Position numbers and translations under genes: made by a program
Part shown: positions 1 through 11,091 of the stretch, piece after piece
How positions within the stretch are numbered: position 1 is the stretch's first letter
Layout: every line of letters starts with the position of its first letter
The notes under the pieces: generated by a model
What the model saw: the letters and a program-made list of their open reading frames with translations, nothing else
Database searches by the model: none
Told to the model about the DNA's origin: nothing
Assembly: GCA_003194525.1 (NCBI GenBank)
Contig: NBIV01000025.1
Coordinates: forward strand, 310,001 to 374,000
Direction of reading: 5' to 3'
DNA from: Gracilariopsis chorda
Taxonomy: Eukaryota; Rhodophyta; Florideophyceae; Gracilariales; Gracilariaceae
Length of the DNA: 64,000 nucleotides

Positions 1-1946
1 GATCACACGGACAGAAAGAAGTGGTTATGAAAGGGTTGTTTGCGAGCATTGTGATTACTGTACTTGAGGGAAGTACGGCGGTAGTTCACGGATGGTACGG
101 AAAAACAGTGGTGGAGTTTTGCGGGCCGGCGGCAGAGTGAGAGTATCTAGATGAAATGATTGTGCGGGGAGGAGGGCGAGAAAGTGCGATGGTGCTGGCG
201 ACGAGCGGTACAGTGGAGGCGATATGTTACTGTACGTAACTTGGGTACAGTTGCGTTCGGAGAAAGCTCGACGTGTTGCAGGGATCGGTGTCAGGGGCCA
301 GGTGATGAAACGTTCCCCTTCTGGGGACGTCGTACAGTATCTACAGGTTGAGCATATCGAAAGCGCACAGTGCTGGGTTGGCAGGAGAAAGCGCTGAGGC
401 GCAACGTGGGTGCAGTCGGAAATGTGGCGGGGATATGCACTGCTTATGCGGTGGGGTGTGCTTTTATGTTTTTACGCGCAAGTGCTGTCGACGTGGTGAT
501 GTATGATACATAGTGCATGCAGCTTGAGGATGGTACAGGAAATGAAGAGATATGGAAAGGCAGAATGGCGAAAATGTCGGGCGGCGCTGGCGGTTGAGGT
601 GTATACCTCGCCGGGGCTGTGTACTTTGCGGATTGAAGTTTTGTTTTAACGAGCTGGCTGGGAACGGCGACTGTGTGGTGAACGTATTGTGTTCACTTTA
701 GTGTGATATGTATCGGTATCGTATGAAAGCACACACAAAAGGCGAATGCGCCAATGGAACGGGCGGACGTTGGGCGGGGTGCTGTGCGAGAGCGGAAGGT
801 GAAGACTTGTGAGTGCTTGTGTGTGTTTGTTGGACGAGTTGCAGCGCGATGGAAACTGCGATGGGTGTCGCGACGGAGCCGGCTCTACTGGTGCGGGTCA
901 CGGACGGAGGTGATTTTACAGCTCATCACAATGGGGCGACAAGAGAGAGAAGGTAAGTTAATCGGCTGCTGGCGGTGGTGCGCGCGCTCACACAGCGGAG
1001 CCACGTCAGTGAGGGCGGGGGGTGGAACGGCGGCGCGCAACGGTGGCGCGCACACACCAACGTATCTGCCGGCGGCGTGGGCGCCGCTTCGCGCGCCGTG
1101 CGGGAGGGGGCCCCACGTCACTTAGGGCTCCGCGCCGCGGCCGCCATGACAGTGCGCCGCGACGCCGCGCGCGCAACAAGTGCGCCAATCAGCGCGCGCG
1201 GCGCCACCGGCGCGCCTGCCGACCGCGCGGCGGTGGCGCCGCCGCCGCCACCCGTTCTGCCACGTGTCCAGCGCGCCTTACGGAACGCGCCGCGTGCTTA
1301 CATGCGCCGCGCACGCCGCGCTTTTGTGCCACGCGTGAAGCGCGTGTGCGCGTCGCCCCCGCGCCAGCAAGGAGCGCCTCTTTTTTTGTTGACGCGCGAA
1401 TTTGCGTCAAACGGCCGCGCCGTCGCGCGCCTTCGACTCGCGCGCCGCTTTTTCCGCCAACTATTTAGCACCGCGCCGCGCCACCGCCCACTGCGCTCTC
1501 TCCCATCTCCCCCCGTCCACATCTTCGCTTCTTCCAACGCGTTCAACCGCTCTCTACCCGCATCCCCCCCCCAAACCCCCCACCCGCAGACTACCAACTC
1601 ACCTACATACACACTCTACAACCAGAGTCCTTTTCACTCTCACCTTCCCCCCCCCCCCCCCCCCGCTCTTTTTCATTCCCCTCCGCTTTTCTAGTCGTTT
1701 TCTTTCTCCCACCGCCTCCCTTCGCTTACGGCAACGTTCCTTTTCCGACTGTTTTTGTCGCCTTCATCTTTATCTCGTCTCTGCCTAAGGTCCTACTCCT
1801 CACTGGGTCGCTCCTTGCGCTCGTTCCTCGTCCGCCGCTCGCGTCCTCCCGCATTCCCGCCCCCGCTTCGCGTCGCTCCGAGCCGTCCCGCACAGCCGAG
1901 CCCGCCGTGCCTCCTTCCCCGACACCCACCACCATCACCCCCTAAA
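1..1946. other. Upstream spacer and probable promoter/5' leader of the HAD gene
   Basis: No gene is supported here. The first 950 bases are G-rich without a credible start or domain. About 1000-1480 is very GC- and CpG-rich. From about 1490 to the start codon at 1947 the plus strand is strongly C/T-rich, including an 18-base C run. Open frames in this stretch encode only low-complexity Arg/Pro/Ser-rich sequence and overlap on both strands, which is what the composition alone would give. The C/T-rich part most likely holds the promoter and 5' untranslated region of the downstream gene; this is inference from position. Confidence 0.5.
1647..1664 (+). repeat. C18 homopolymer run
   Basis: Eighteen consecutive C residues inside the pyrimidine-rich tract upstream of the HAD gene. 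The exact length is uncertain because such runs are error-prone in sequencing. Confidence 0.8.
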
Positions 1947-2732
1947 ATGTGCCCCAGTCAAGCCGTGCGTCCGCCATCAGCGCGCCAACTCGAGAATGCC
2001 GCCCGAGAGCATACCACCCTCGACTCTCGAAAAGAAGCTCCACAAGCGCCCCCGAAACAGCGTTCCCACCACCATGCTGCAACCGTTGCAAAGGAACCGC
2101 TTCAGGCCCCACGGCGGCAGGCTTCGAAAACGACCGCCATTCTTGACTGGGATGACACCATTTGCCCAAGTACGTATCTCGCCTCCCTGGGCTTGCGCGT
2201 GGATGATGCTGGGTCGCTTCCCCCCGTGTTACGCGCGCAGCTGGCACAACTGGAGGACGCTGTCATAGAAATTGTCAAGGAGGCGCTTCGCTTCGGTAAC
2301 GTGGTTATCATCACTAACGCGGAAGCTGGCTGGGTTGAGCTTTCCGGGAGACGTTTCTTGCCGCGTGTCGTTGCATTCTTAATTGAACACGACATCAAGA
2401 TTGTGTCGGCGAGAACGTCGTTTGAATCGCACTATCCGGATATGCCTTCGTCTTGGAAGGTTGCCGCCTTTTCTCAAGAAGTGTCGGTTATGTTCCCCAA
2501 CGAAGACGAGCTCAACGTGCTGGTGCTGGGCGATTCCATGTCGGAGCGTGATGCCGCTCATGCATTATCTACGCGCTTGCCGAACTCGCGGGTCAAGACG
2601 GTCAAGTTCGTTGAACGCCCCTCTATTGATCAACTTATGCGGCAAGTGCAGCTCGTGGCTCAGTCCTTACCGGACTTGGCTACCTACGCCTCTAGCTTCG
2701 ATGTTGACCTTGTGGTTTCCGCTAGCGCATAA
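1947..2732 (+). CDS. HAD-superfamily phosphatase-like protein
   Basis: A single-exon 261-residue protein. The frame is open further upstream, but the first ATG is at 1947 in a good eukaryotic context (A at -3), and the upstream frame is Pro/Arg/Ser low complexity, so I start here. Residues 1-60 are a polar tail, possibly disordered or a targeting region. The Rossmann-like part then shows HAD motif I, DWDDT at residues 67-71 (nucleophile D67, acid/base D69), motif II as ITNA at 122-125 (T123), and motif IV as GDSMSERD at 195-202, with K171 a candidate motif III lysine. These are the hallmarks of Mg-dependent aspartyl phosphohydrolases. The substrate cannot be inferred; similar small HAD-like proteins occur in algae and protists. 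No transmembrane segment is visible. It is the clearest host gene of the window. Confidence 0.85.
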   Translation: MCPSQAVRPPSARQLENAAREHTTLDSRKEAPQAPPKQRSHHHAATVAKEPLQAPRRQASKTTAILDWDDTICPSTYLASLGLRVDDAGSLPPVLRAQLAQLEDAVIEIVKEALRFGNVVIITNAEAGWVELSGRRFLPRVVAFLIEHDIKIVSARTSFESHYPDMPSSWKVAAFSQEVSVMFPNEDELNVLVLGDSMSERDAAHALSTRLPNSRVKTVKFVERPSIDQLMRQVQLVAQSLPDLATYASSFDVDLVVSASA

Positions 2733-5533
2733 CGGCTGTTGTCGTTGGCTGCTGGTCGGGAACATGAGGTTGAAAAGCATGCATTCTACCTTCTGTTATG
2801 CGAATGTTTGCGGTCGTCGAGGATAGAGGAGGAATATCGGACCTGCCTCACCGGCGCTCTGCCTGCAAGGTTTCATTACACAATGCGTGCAGCGCGCACT
2901 TTCGATGCAAGTTGTACTTGTCGGATGGTGTGCTAGGTCTTCAGTTTTGTTGCCCGTGTTGACGCGTTTGATTGAGACCGGTGCGAAACATGGTCGCTGG
3001 TGTTTGGTTGCGTGAACATCATGTTGTGGATCTGAGTACTTGGGTTCCTGTTTCGAGGGACGCGGTGCGATGGAGACATGACGTTTGTCAAGGCCGTTTG
3101 GAGAAAACGACTGATATTCGGGGATGTGGAGCTGTGCTTCTCTTCCTATGGCTACTTTTTTTTTACTCAATTCCCTTCTTACTAACTTTATTCGTTGGTG
3201 CACTGGCCGGCCGCCGCTGCTTATCATAGTTGAATGCGTGAGTGCCCTACTCGTCTAGTTGTCCTGCGTCGCGTCCGTGCGGTTTGCAGGTGTGTATTTT
3301 GTCAGAAAACCCATGTGCATATTACGAAGCATTAAAAAAACCACGAAACCACCTTTTTTAACACACATGTGAAAACGAAACTTTTTGAGTTGTAGTGATT
3401 ACATGTCGCGAGGCGCGCCGGTGGACTGGGGCGCTGTGTGCGCTGCGCGCTCATTGGCGAAGCTTCTAGAAGGCGCATGACGAGTTGTCACGTCCTTCTT
3501 TCTGTTTTTGGCTTCAAACAGCCATGAGCGTCGGAAACAGTTCTTCCGTCACGAGTGTTGTATTTCTCATACTGGCCGGCCTTTTTTTTGCTTTATTCCC
3601 CCTGTCCGCTCTCTATGCACGTGGCATGAGGCCGGTGCGGCCGGTTGGGTTGTGGAGGCACAGCTCACATCGTGCGGTTCGACACTTTTAGTTGTATAGT
3701 GTTGGCGTGTCCGTCGTGTGCACCAGCTGGAGCAGTCGCGGCCCGGCGAGCAGGCGCCACAGCACCGGCGGCACGCGTGAGCGCGATGCAGCGCTGACGA
3801 GTTGGTACGGCGTCCGCAGAGCGTGGGCGCGCTGTGGCGAAGCACGCTCTGTGGCGAAGCACACACGGTTGCGTCACGAGGTCGCTGCGCTCCCGCTTGC
3901 TCGGAACGACTCGTTCCCCGCGCGCGCTGCGTGGGCGCTGACGGCGCGGGTGTTGCGGGTGGAAAGCCCTAAGTGCGCTTCTTCTGAACGGGCGTGCGCC
4001 AGCCCGTCGTTAAGGTGCACATCAACGGCACGACGGCAGGCGCGCATGGACGCTCAATTATAACGCGCCGGGAGCCGGCGCGCGTGAGTGCTGATGAGCG
4101 CAAAACAGCAGTTTCGTCGTGCTGGTTGAAGGGCGTGTGTCGCCTGCGTGCTCCCTCGTCATCTGCTGCACGTTCCACCAACGTGAAGAGGTGGAACGTC
4201 TTCGCCGCTGCGGCGCGCGTAACCAAATATCGCGCGCTGGGGGGTGTGTCTCGTCACGGCGCGCGCTGCTTTAGGCGGTGGAGAAGAACCGCGTTGGTGG
4301 TGATGCAAGAGTTACAAACGTCGCGCCACGCAACAGTTGCGGTGGAGTTGTGTATGCGCGTTTTGTGCGCCACGCCGTTTCAAATGGAACGTGTGTTTCA
4401 ATGCTTTTTCGCTCTTGCTTTCATTACAAGCGCGTGCTTGTGGCATGCTGTTGCGCCCTCTCTTTCGAATCTACGGCGACGTGTTCGTTTTTGGCGTCCG
4501 TTTACCGCCCCGTACTCCACTGAGATTTGCACTGCCAAAAATACTCTTGTCCCGCGGTTTAGGTTCGTAGTGGCGCCGATATTCAGATATATCACACGTG
4601 TCATACTTGACCAAGTGCACGTCCGAACATTCGAGTTCAGTGATGAGTAACTTTTAGTGATTGCCCAGGCTGACCTTTACACCGCTCATTGTCTCATGTG
4701 TCAAACAAGTGCACAACTATCTGTGCAACTATTCGACATCACATCACCCTTTCAAACGTAACCGTCAATGCAACCTTTACGCAAACGGCGAATGCGGGTG
4801 AAATGTCCGCAACTTTCTCATCTCTTAATAATTATAATTTCAATTAATATTATTAGCATCTCTCCAAGCCACGCGTATGTCGTCAAAAAAGCTGTTGTTA
4901 AATGCATATTACAGTGGCGGCTGAGAGCCACAACGGCAAACAGCAACAGAGCGAAAAAACAAGTAGCAAACAAAAAGAGTGTGGGGGAGCGGGGCGCCCC
5001 GAGCGCCAGATGAGCGGAACATATCAGCAGCAACAGAAGCAGCAAACCACTTACAAGAGCATAAAAAGGTGGCCATATTCTTGCAAGTAAGAAATGCATT
5101 ACATGGAAAGCTTTGCATTTCATCGGGAGATCCACGAATTGGCAGCATGGCAAACTTAGCAAGGGATATGGCTTACCCGGTTTGTGGCCACTTACCACCG
5201 TAAAAAAAACTCTTAAGCAGTTCACGTAACCTCTAAATGGCCATTCATCGACAAATAAACAAGGCCGTTCGTACTACGTTTCAGCATGGAGTTTCGTTCG
5301 CCTTGCCTATCCAACTGTACTTCCTTGTGAAGCATGTAGCTTCTTCGTTTGTTCTTCTACCTTGCTTCAAGTATTCGGTTTCAAATAAGTAAAACCATCT
5401 ACTTTACACAATGAGACAAGTAAAAAAAACAGTTTCGGGAATGTACTTATTCACGTTGAGGTAGTCTGAACTACAATGCAAAAGATATGCAGCAGCTCCT
5501 TTATTTGGTGGCAGACATTAAACCACTTTGTAA
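2733..5533. other. Intergenic region, no gene recognised
   Basis: Mixed-composition spacer after the HAD stop codon. Around 3700-4300 it is GC-rich with many GCGC motifs; around 4820-4860 there is an AT-rich stretch. Several open frames exist but none has a convincing start, domain or codon pattern. No RNA gene or transposon end was recognised. Confidence 0.4.
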
Positions 5534-5698
5534 AACCCTTGGGCCAATGTTTTGGAAACTTTTACGCAGTGGGCTGAAGATAACGACCGACTTCGAAGAA
5601 CAGTACACAGTTTGAAAGATAAGTTTGATCAACTGGCTAACACGAAGAAACCAACTAAAGATTTACATACTCCGCCGGAGATGCGTCGTGCAAAGTGA
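5534..5698 (+). pseudogene. Fragment of a Myb/SANT-like (DUF6818-like) domain
   Basis: A 54-codon open frame directly after a TAA (5531-5533) and without its own usable ATG. It reads as a helical segment with aromatic WA near the start, then DRLRRTVHSLKDKF, then NTKKPTKDLHTPPEMRRAK before a TGA. The pattern of a basic helix, Lys-Lys-Pro-Thr, a short acidic/proline turn and a final Arg-Ala-Lys resembles the end of DUF6818/Myb-SANT-like DNA-binding domains common in algal and oomycete repeat-associated genes. That assignment is from memory of the family, not a search. Most likely a transposon-derived remnant; an exon of a spliced gene is possible. Confidence 0.35.
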
Positions 5699-7380
5699 AT
5701 ATATTGTAAGCACTATCACAAAACAGTGACGCAGGGGGGCCAAGGTTAGCAAAAAGTAGGCTATAAAGGGTATCCACGTAGCTAAAAGCCACGTAGCGAC
5801 AAAAATGATAAATAGAAAGCACAAAAGAATGGAAATGCAGAGACCAAAAGGAATCACTCTGCTAAGCACATTTGAAAACAAAATGGAGGGCAGGAGTCCC
5901 AATCCCAGAACACTTCTTCAAAACTTCTTGAAACGGCCCAGAATTAAAGAATTGTTTCAATAGGCCCTACAAGGCAGATTTCCGGCTTCTAGTCAGACAA
6001 TCCGGATATGTAGTGATTTCTGCAGCCAATCTATTTCTGCGCTAACCAGAAACAGGTTGGTACAAGCTTTACAGGGCTTCCAAAGGAGAACTACTTACAG
6101 CAAGATGTGCTTTCACTCTATCCCCAATATGGCTCCTCGGAAGAACGTTTGCACGGCACATCGCTTGTGGACAGCTCTCCGTCTATCACTTTCATCCAGA
6201 AATTCCTAGCATTTTCGACCAACACAGTTATTCAAGCAAAGCTCCAGGGGAGCTCACAGACGACAGGAGCAGTTTTGGTACACACGCCTGTCTGCCTTGT
6301 ACGATATAAGCACTTGAACTGATCTTAACTACAGCAGTTCTTCACCCTAAGCATGGAAATAGCGGCAAACGCTTCAATAGATGTAGATGGTGGTTTAGTG
6401 GTTGATCGAAAGAGTGAGAAGGTTAGAAGATGAGGTTATTTTGTATAAGTGTGATATTAAACTGAGTCCAAACCGAATTGCAGGCCTCAACGTGCCCTTT
6501 TAAAGCGTCTAAAAGGACTGCAAACAACGCAGGTACGCATTACTACTTTCTACTTACTGATTTGTACGTCTAGGTTACTCCATTGGCTTCTAGCAGCCTA
6601 TGGAGCTGCAACATAACCAATAAAACTCCATATACTGGCGCTAGCTTCGCTTTTATACAGTAGCACGGCTGGTCTAGCGAAGGAAAGAGTGCTGTAGGAG
6701 CTGCTGAAACACTCTAAACGTGTGTTTCAGCAGTGCTGGAACATGCTACACGTTTTGCGACCAACAGATATCGTGATATACAGGCCAAAGCATAGCCAAC
6801 CGTGCTTAGAATCCATAATAAAAACTTTATCTTTCATGTTGCAGAGGTTTCACGACACCGGACGACAACAGCCCTTTTTGTACCCTTCTTCGCTGGAGAG
6901 TAACTTAAAAATATGTTCGTAGGTTGATAGTAACAGCACTGGCATGCAATGCCAATAGATAGTAAACCAAAAGGGGTTAATAGCAACGTGAATACTGCGG
7001 CGGCATGCAAAAGAAATGCACGGCCTCGACTAAGGCAAGGCGGAAACATGTAGTAGAATACTACGTCCTTTGGAAAACTGGGGTAGTAGTCTACTAGAGG
7101 TTAATAGCGCCAGATAGCCAGCCACTGGGGTGACAATCCACTGGGTCTACTAGTGATGCAGGCAGCAACTGGCAGCGAGGCGCAATGGGCGGGCGCTATC
7201 TCAAGTACCTACAAATCAGGAGAATGATAGCGATGGCTTGGAGGCCTTTGGAGTTCTACTGGCTGCATATGGCGGCAAGAAGACGCTGAGGGTGCCTGCC
7301 TTTACTCTTCGGAGATCGGTGGCACTCGAACCAACCTATATAGCTGCCAAGGCGTTCTGACCTCCAGATGATATCCTAAA
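5699..7380. other. Intergenic region, no gene recognised
   Basis: AT-richer spacer. Apart from a short perfect inverted repeat at 6701-6733 I see no gene, RNA or transposon terminus. A hydrophobic antisense frame near 5663-5902 lies over low-complexity sequence and is not credible. Confidence 0.4.
6701..6733. repeat. Perfect 12-bp inverted repeat
   Basis: Arms CTGCTGAAACAC (6701-6712) and its exact reverse complement (6722-6733) flank a 9-base centre. It could form a hairpin in RNA or be a palindromic binding site or element end. No neighbouring gene explains it. Confidence 0.7.
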
Positions 7381-7399
7381 AAATTAAATAAAAATAGCT

Positions 7400-9250
7400 A
7401 CATAAAAAAACTTGAGGCCATAGTGCCTTGGCACTCTCACAGTCCCCTGGTATTCCCTGCCTCGGCACCCAGCTTGGCCACGTGGGATATTTAAACCAGC
7501 AATGGTCTGATCTCTGCCAGCCAGGACCTTTGGTTACCTCACTACTCCACATGCCCTATGGTCCTTCTCCTGCAGACCTCCCTCCTTAAGATCCGAAGTC
7601 CCGTCGGATTCCTTTCCCATCATACGTTTTCCTTCTATTTGCATTCCCACTGGTTGCCTCAGCGAATGAGGAGTTTTCTCCGAAACGCACCACTGTGGCA
7701 TGTCCTTCAAACGCAAGGGGAAATTTTTGGCCTTCCAAGGCCGGCCGGAGGCTATGTCAGATTTCCCTCAACGTCCCTGCTAGTTCCAGATGTGGCCCAC
7801 TCCATACGACCTCTTTCGAGGGCTGAAGATAGAGTACCATGCCCATTGGTCAGCCCTGAATTAGTCTTTTTTAGATAGAGGTCATCGTCGGTGGTCGATG
7901 TCGATGTCGTCACATCTTCCCTATGAACCGCTTTCATGACCTCCTTGGGTCCCTCTGTCCATGTAGTGCAAGGGCACACAACTGGTTGGTTCACACAACC
8001 CAGCCACAGATCCACGTGGTAGACGTTAGTGCACACCCATCTGGACTGCTCACTGACATCATCCAAGTACCAACGGAGCTCATAGAACCAAAGGGGAATG
8101 ACTTGGTCTGCCAGGGCTGGCCCGAGGCCATGCCAAATTCTCCTTCACACACGGCCAGAATGTGCGGGCAATGAGCCCACATGGTCATGGAGGGCTGTGG
8201 AGCACGCCACAGAAAGAACCTAAACTGTTAGACCGGTCTGGATTGCTGCCATCAACCTTCTTCGCCCTCTGGGAAAGCATCCCAAAGGCCCAGGTACCGT
8301 CCATGGTGGTCAGCCACATTCTCATTCTGTGCTCTCACAAGCCATTCCGTCCAACAAAACAGGGCGCGCACCAAAAGGACGCAACTCTGCACAAATGATG
8401 TGACCAATGGAACACAACTCTCCAATGTGGAAGCACTTGACCCGCCAGTGTCGGCCGGAGGGCATGTCGGAATTTTCTCCTGGGCCACGAAACCCGTGCC
8501 GAATCCCCGCCAAATGGCTTGCAAAGAGTACTGACGCTCTTTGCATGACCCAATCTGGTTATAAGACCCATCGGGTTCTTGTCTTCAGCGTCCAGTGACC
8601 TCAGGAAGAACCTGTCCATATGGCCCAAATACAACGATTTCGACCATGTAATCCGGTGACTGTTTCTGACCCATCCAGCGCTTGTCAATTCCCAAAGTTC
8701 TTGCTCATATCTAAATTTGGGTGATTTCTAGTGTACAAAATTACAATAAGTAGTCGAGCTTCAGCGGTCTGGGTTGTACGAACTAGTTCCACCTTTGGGG
8801 TCGTCCAAAAACATCTGCCCAAATGGCATCAAAAACGCACAGTTCGCCGATGCAACTTGGTGCGCCTTATACAAATCTCTCCGGTGGTCGTCCATTCCAC
8901 ATCTATGGCCATTAAAGTTATAAACCGATGCTGTTCCATAGTTTTATACCAAGGGACTTGAAATCAAGGGTCGGCCAAAGCAGGGAGATCTTCCATTGTG
9001 AATTGTTCCAGTGTCCTGGAGCGTCAACAACAAAATGGTCATATCGTCCTCTGAAACGGTCTTTAGTGTCCCAATATCCCATGAGGCCGACCAAACCAGC
9101 AGGAGAGTGGCAGAAAACTGCAAGAAAATGACCTCAGCTCCAATGGGCAAACCATGTTTTCGGCCCATGAGGTAAGAGTTCCTACACAAGTCCCTAGGGG
9201 TTTCTCGCGCTTGCCATATAGTTCAAGCTCCTTCGCTTCGTTCTCGTGGT
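7400..9250. other. Degenerate repetitive region downstream of gypsy-1
   Basis: This stretch lies on the 3' side of the minus-strand gypsy-1 pol and carries only broken frames on both strands. It contains three imperfect copies of a roughly 53-bp segment. On the minus strand, parts read as protein-like for 30-60 codons between stops, so it may be an eroded coding region or the decayed 3' end and LTR of gypsy-1. No matching second LTR is visible in the window, so the element end cannot be fixed. Confidence 0.35.
7715..8480. repeat. Three dispersed imperfect ~53-bp direct repeats
   Basis: Copies lie at about 7715-7767, 8091-8143 and 8425-8480. They share a core of the form CCA-n6-GGCC-n-GAGG-n-ATG followed by ATT and TCC. 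On the minus strand they encode a repeated peptide of the type ASG-x-PW-x2-K-x-FP. Spacing is about 376 and 334 bp. Identity between copies looks about two thirds by eye. Confidence 0.5.
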
Positions 9251-9252
9251 TT

Positions 9253-10194
9253 TCAACGTAATTGCCTTAAGGATTTTGGACTTATGTGGCGTCCAAGTTG
9301 GTTATCGTCGCGGAAAACCTTCGGAAGAACTGGCGCGCGGCCAGCGAGTGGGGCGGCGTGGGAGGCGGTTCCGTGGGTGCCGTGGCCAAAAGCAGTGTTA
9401 CTATTGGGTGGAGGCGGCCCGTGCTGGCGCGAATTTTTGGACAAGGATACCTCCTTCTTAAGGTCACGCTCCGTTTGACCTGTTTTTGACCAATAGCGGG
9501 CGACAAAATTATCCGGGATGTCTGACCTAGGAAGCCAAGTATCGTCTTTGGGCTCATAGCCACACCAAAGGACTTTGTAGCGCACTTCTCCATCGTCGGT
9601 GAGCCCAGCAGAGACGATGCAGTTGATGACATACTCCCGTTTGTCATTCATTCCGGCGTCCTCCGGCAGGTCCGTCTGGTCGAAGGGACCGTACCCGTCA
9701 GCGTCCGAAAGAGTGGCGTCGCGAGCTTGCGCAGCGATGTCCATAGGGTTAGGTACTTCCTCAGGGAGTACAATTTCGTCCAGGAGACCGTAGCCATCGG
9801 GGTAAGGGCCTTCTGGATCCGCGGAGACCTGCGGTGCCTGAGGGACCGTAGGGTTATTGATCAGTGGTTGCGTAGGGATGGAGGGTGGGGGTTGGGACGA
9901 ATGGAGAGCGCGCGAGTCCAATGGTTCAGTTGAAGGTGTGCGTGGCGCCAGAGAGACTCGGTCCATTGTGACTGTTTCCTGGAGCCCATCTCAGTCGATA
10001 GTAACCGTGTGCCCAAGGGACTTAAGTACCTTGAAGGGCCCATTGGACTTTGGGAACAGCGCCTTGGTGATGTCCTCGTCCTCGTGCCTTTCCTTCCGTG
10101 GTCTGTCCAAGTGGACGTTGTCTCCCACGGCCACTTGTGGTGTAAACCAAACGGACCGATCGAAATCGGTCTTATAGCGCGCTTGCGCTTTGAC
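9253..10194 (-). pseudogene. Gypsy-1 integrase C-terminal region with chromodomain
   Basis: Continues the integrase frame after TGA 10195-10197. It contains a GPFKVLKSLGHTVTID-type SH3-like integrase tail, a second TGA at 9991-9993, a Pro/Gln-rich linker, and then a chromodomain near 9500-9650 with the pattern EYVINCIV, YKVLWCGYEPKDDTW. Chromodomains at the integrase C-terminus define chromoviruses and direct integration to chromatin carrying particular histone marks. The three aromatic positions of the histone-binding cage appear largely kept (Tyr/Trp in those motifs). Confidence 0.8.
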
Positions 10195-11091
10195 TCACGT
10201 GGTCTGTGTGGCCTTCAAGATAGAATAAATTCGCTTCCGCCAATATCGGTTGACCTGGGCGGGAGTCATTTCCTCCGTTATGTCCTGAGAGGCTCCTAAG
10301 TACTGTAGTTCAACCATGTACGGTGCATAGGCACGTAAGAGGGTGAGGTCAAAAGGAGTTGTACCAGTGGACTTATGCACTTGATTATTATATGCATAGA
10401 CCAGTGGCTGGACATAGTCATCCCAGTCCAATTGGTGCTCGGAAACGTAGTGAATTAGCCTCGTGGCCAGGGTTCGGTTAAACCTTTCGGCTTTTCCATT
10501 GGTCTGAGGATGGTACGCAGTGGTCAGGAGAGGTTTTAGACCTAAGGCCGAGCACACATGCTCAAAGAATTTGGAGATAAACTGGGATCCATTGCCCTTA
10601 AGGAGATAGAGCGGCAGTCCATAGGGATAAATCCAATGGACAAGAAAAGCCATGGCGACGTCCGTGGTGGTTGTTGATTTGAGCGGAATTGCTCGGGTCA
10701 GGTTGGTAAACCGATCGGTAATCACCAATATAAATCGGATGCCGTGGGTCGGCTTCGGAAATGGCCCTAGGATATCCATACCAATGAACTCCAAAGGCCC
10801 GGCCGCTGGGGATAACTTCAGTTTGCCTTGATGTACCGCTCTTGTCCCTCGGATATTTGCGCATGCTGCACAAGTACTTGCGGTTTCCATTATGTCATTG
10901 GCCATCAGGGGATAGTAAGAATATCTCCTCAGAGTCTGACACATCTTAGTCCCATCAGAATGGCCAGTCAACCTCGGATAGTGCGCGAGGTAAAGAAGGC
11001 CTGCCCGTAAGGCCTTGGGCACTACGGGCTGTATCGCACCGTCCAATTGTGACCTGCGACACAATATTCCTCGGCGGTTATATTCAAACCG
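10195..11091 (-). pseudogene. Gypsy-1 integrase
   Basis: Integrase with an HHCC zinc-binding region (HYPRLTGH then CAACANIRG) followed by the DDE catalytic core: MDILGPFP with the first Asp, LKGNGSQF where the second Asp of the usual SDNG motif is replaced by Lys-Gly-Asn-Gly, and HPQTNGKAERFNR containing the Glu. Bounded by nonsense codons at 11092-11094 and 10195-10197. The substitution at the second catalytic Asp alone would inactivate the enzyme, in line with the nonsense codons. Confidence 0.85.

Noticed and set aside
975..1694. 239-codon plus-strand frame in the GC-rich region
   Set aside because: Arg/Ala/Pro low complexity, overlapped by equally long frames on the other strand and phases, no ATG with context; explained by composition.
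3994..4650. 218-codon plus-strand frame
   Set aside because: Starts at a non-ATG codon, no recognisable domain, compositional Arg/Ala bias; a GC-rich spacer gives such frames by chance.
5663..5902. Hydrophobic 79-codon minus-strand frame that looks like a membrane protein
   Set aside because: It overlaps the DUF6818-like remnant on the other strand and arises from A-rich sequence read in antisense, which gives Phe/Leu/Ile.
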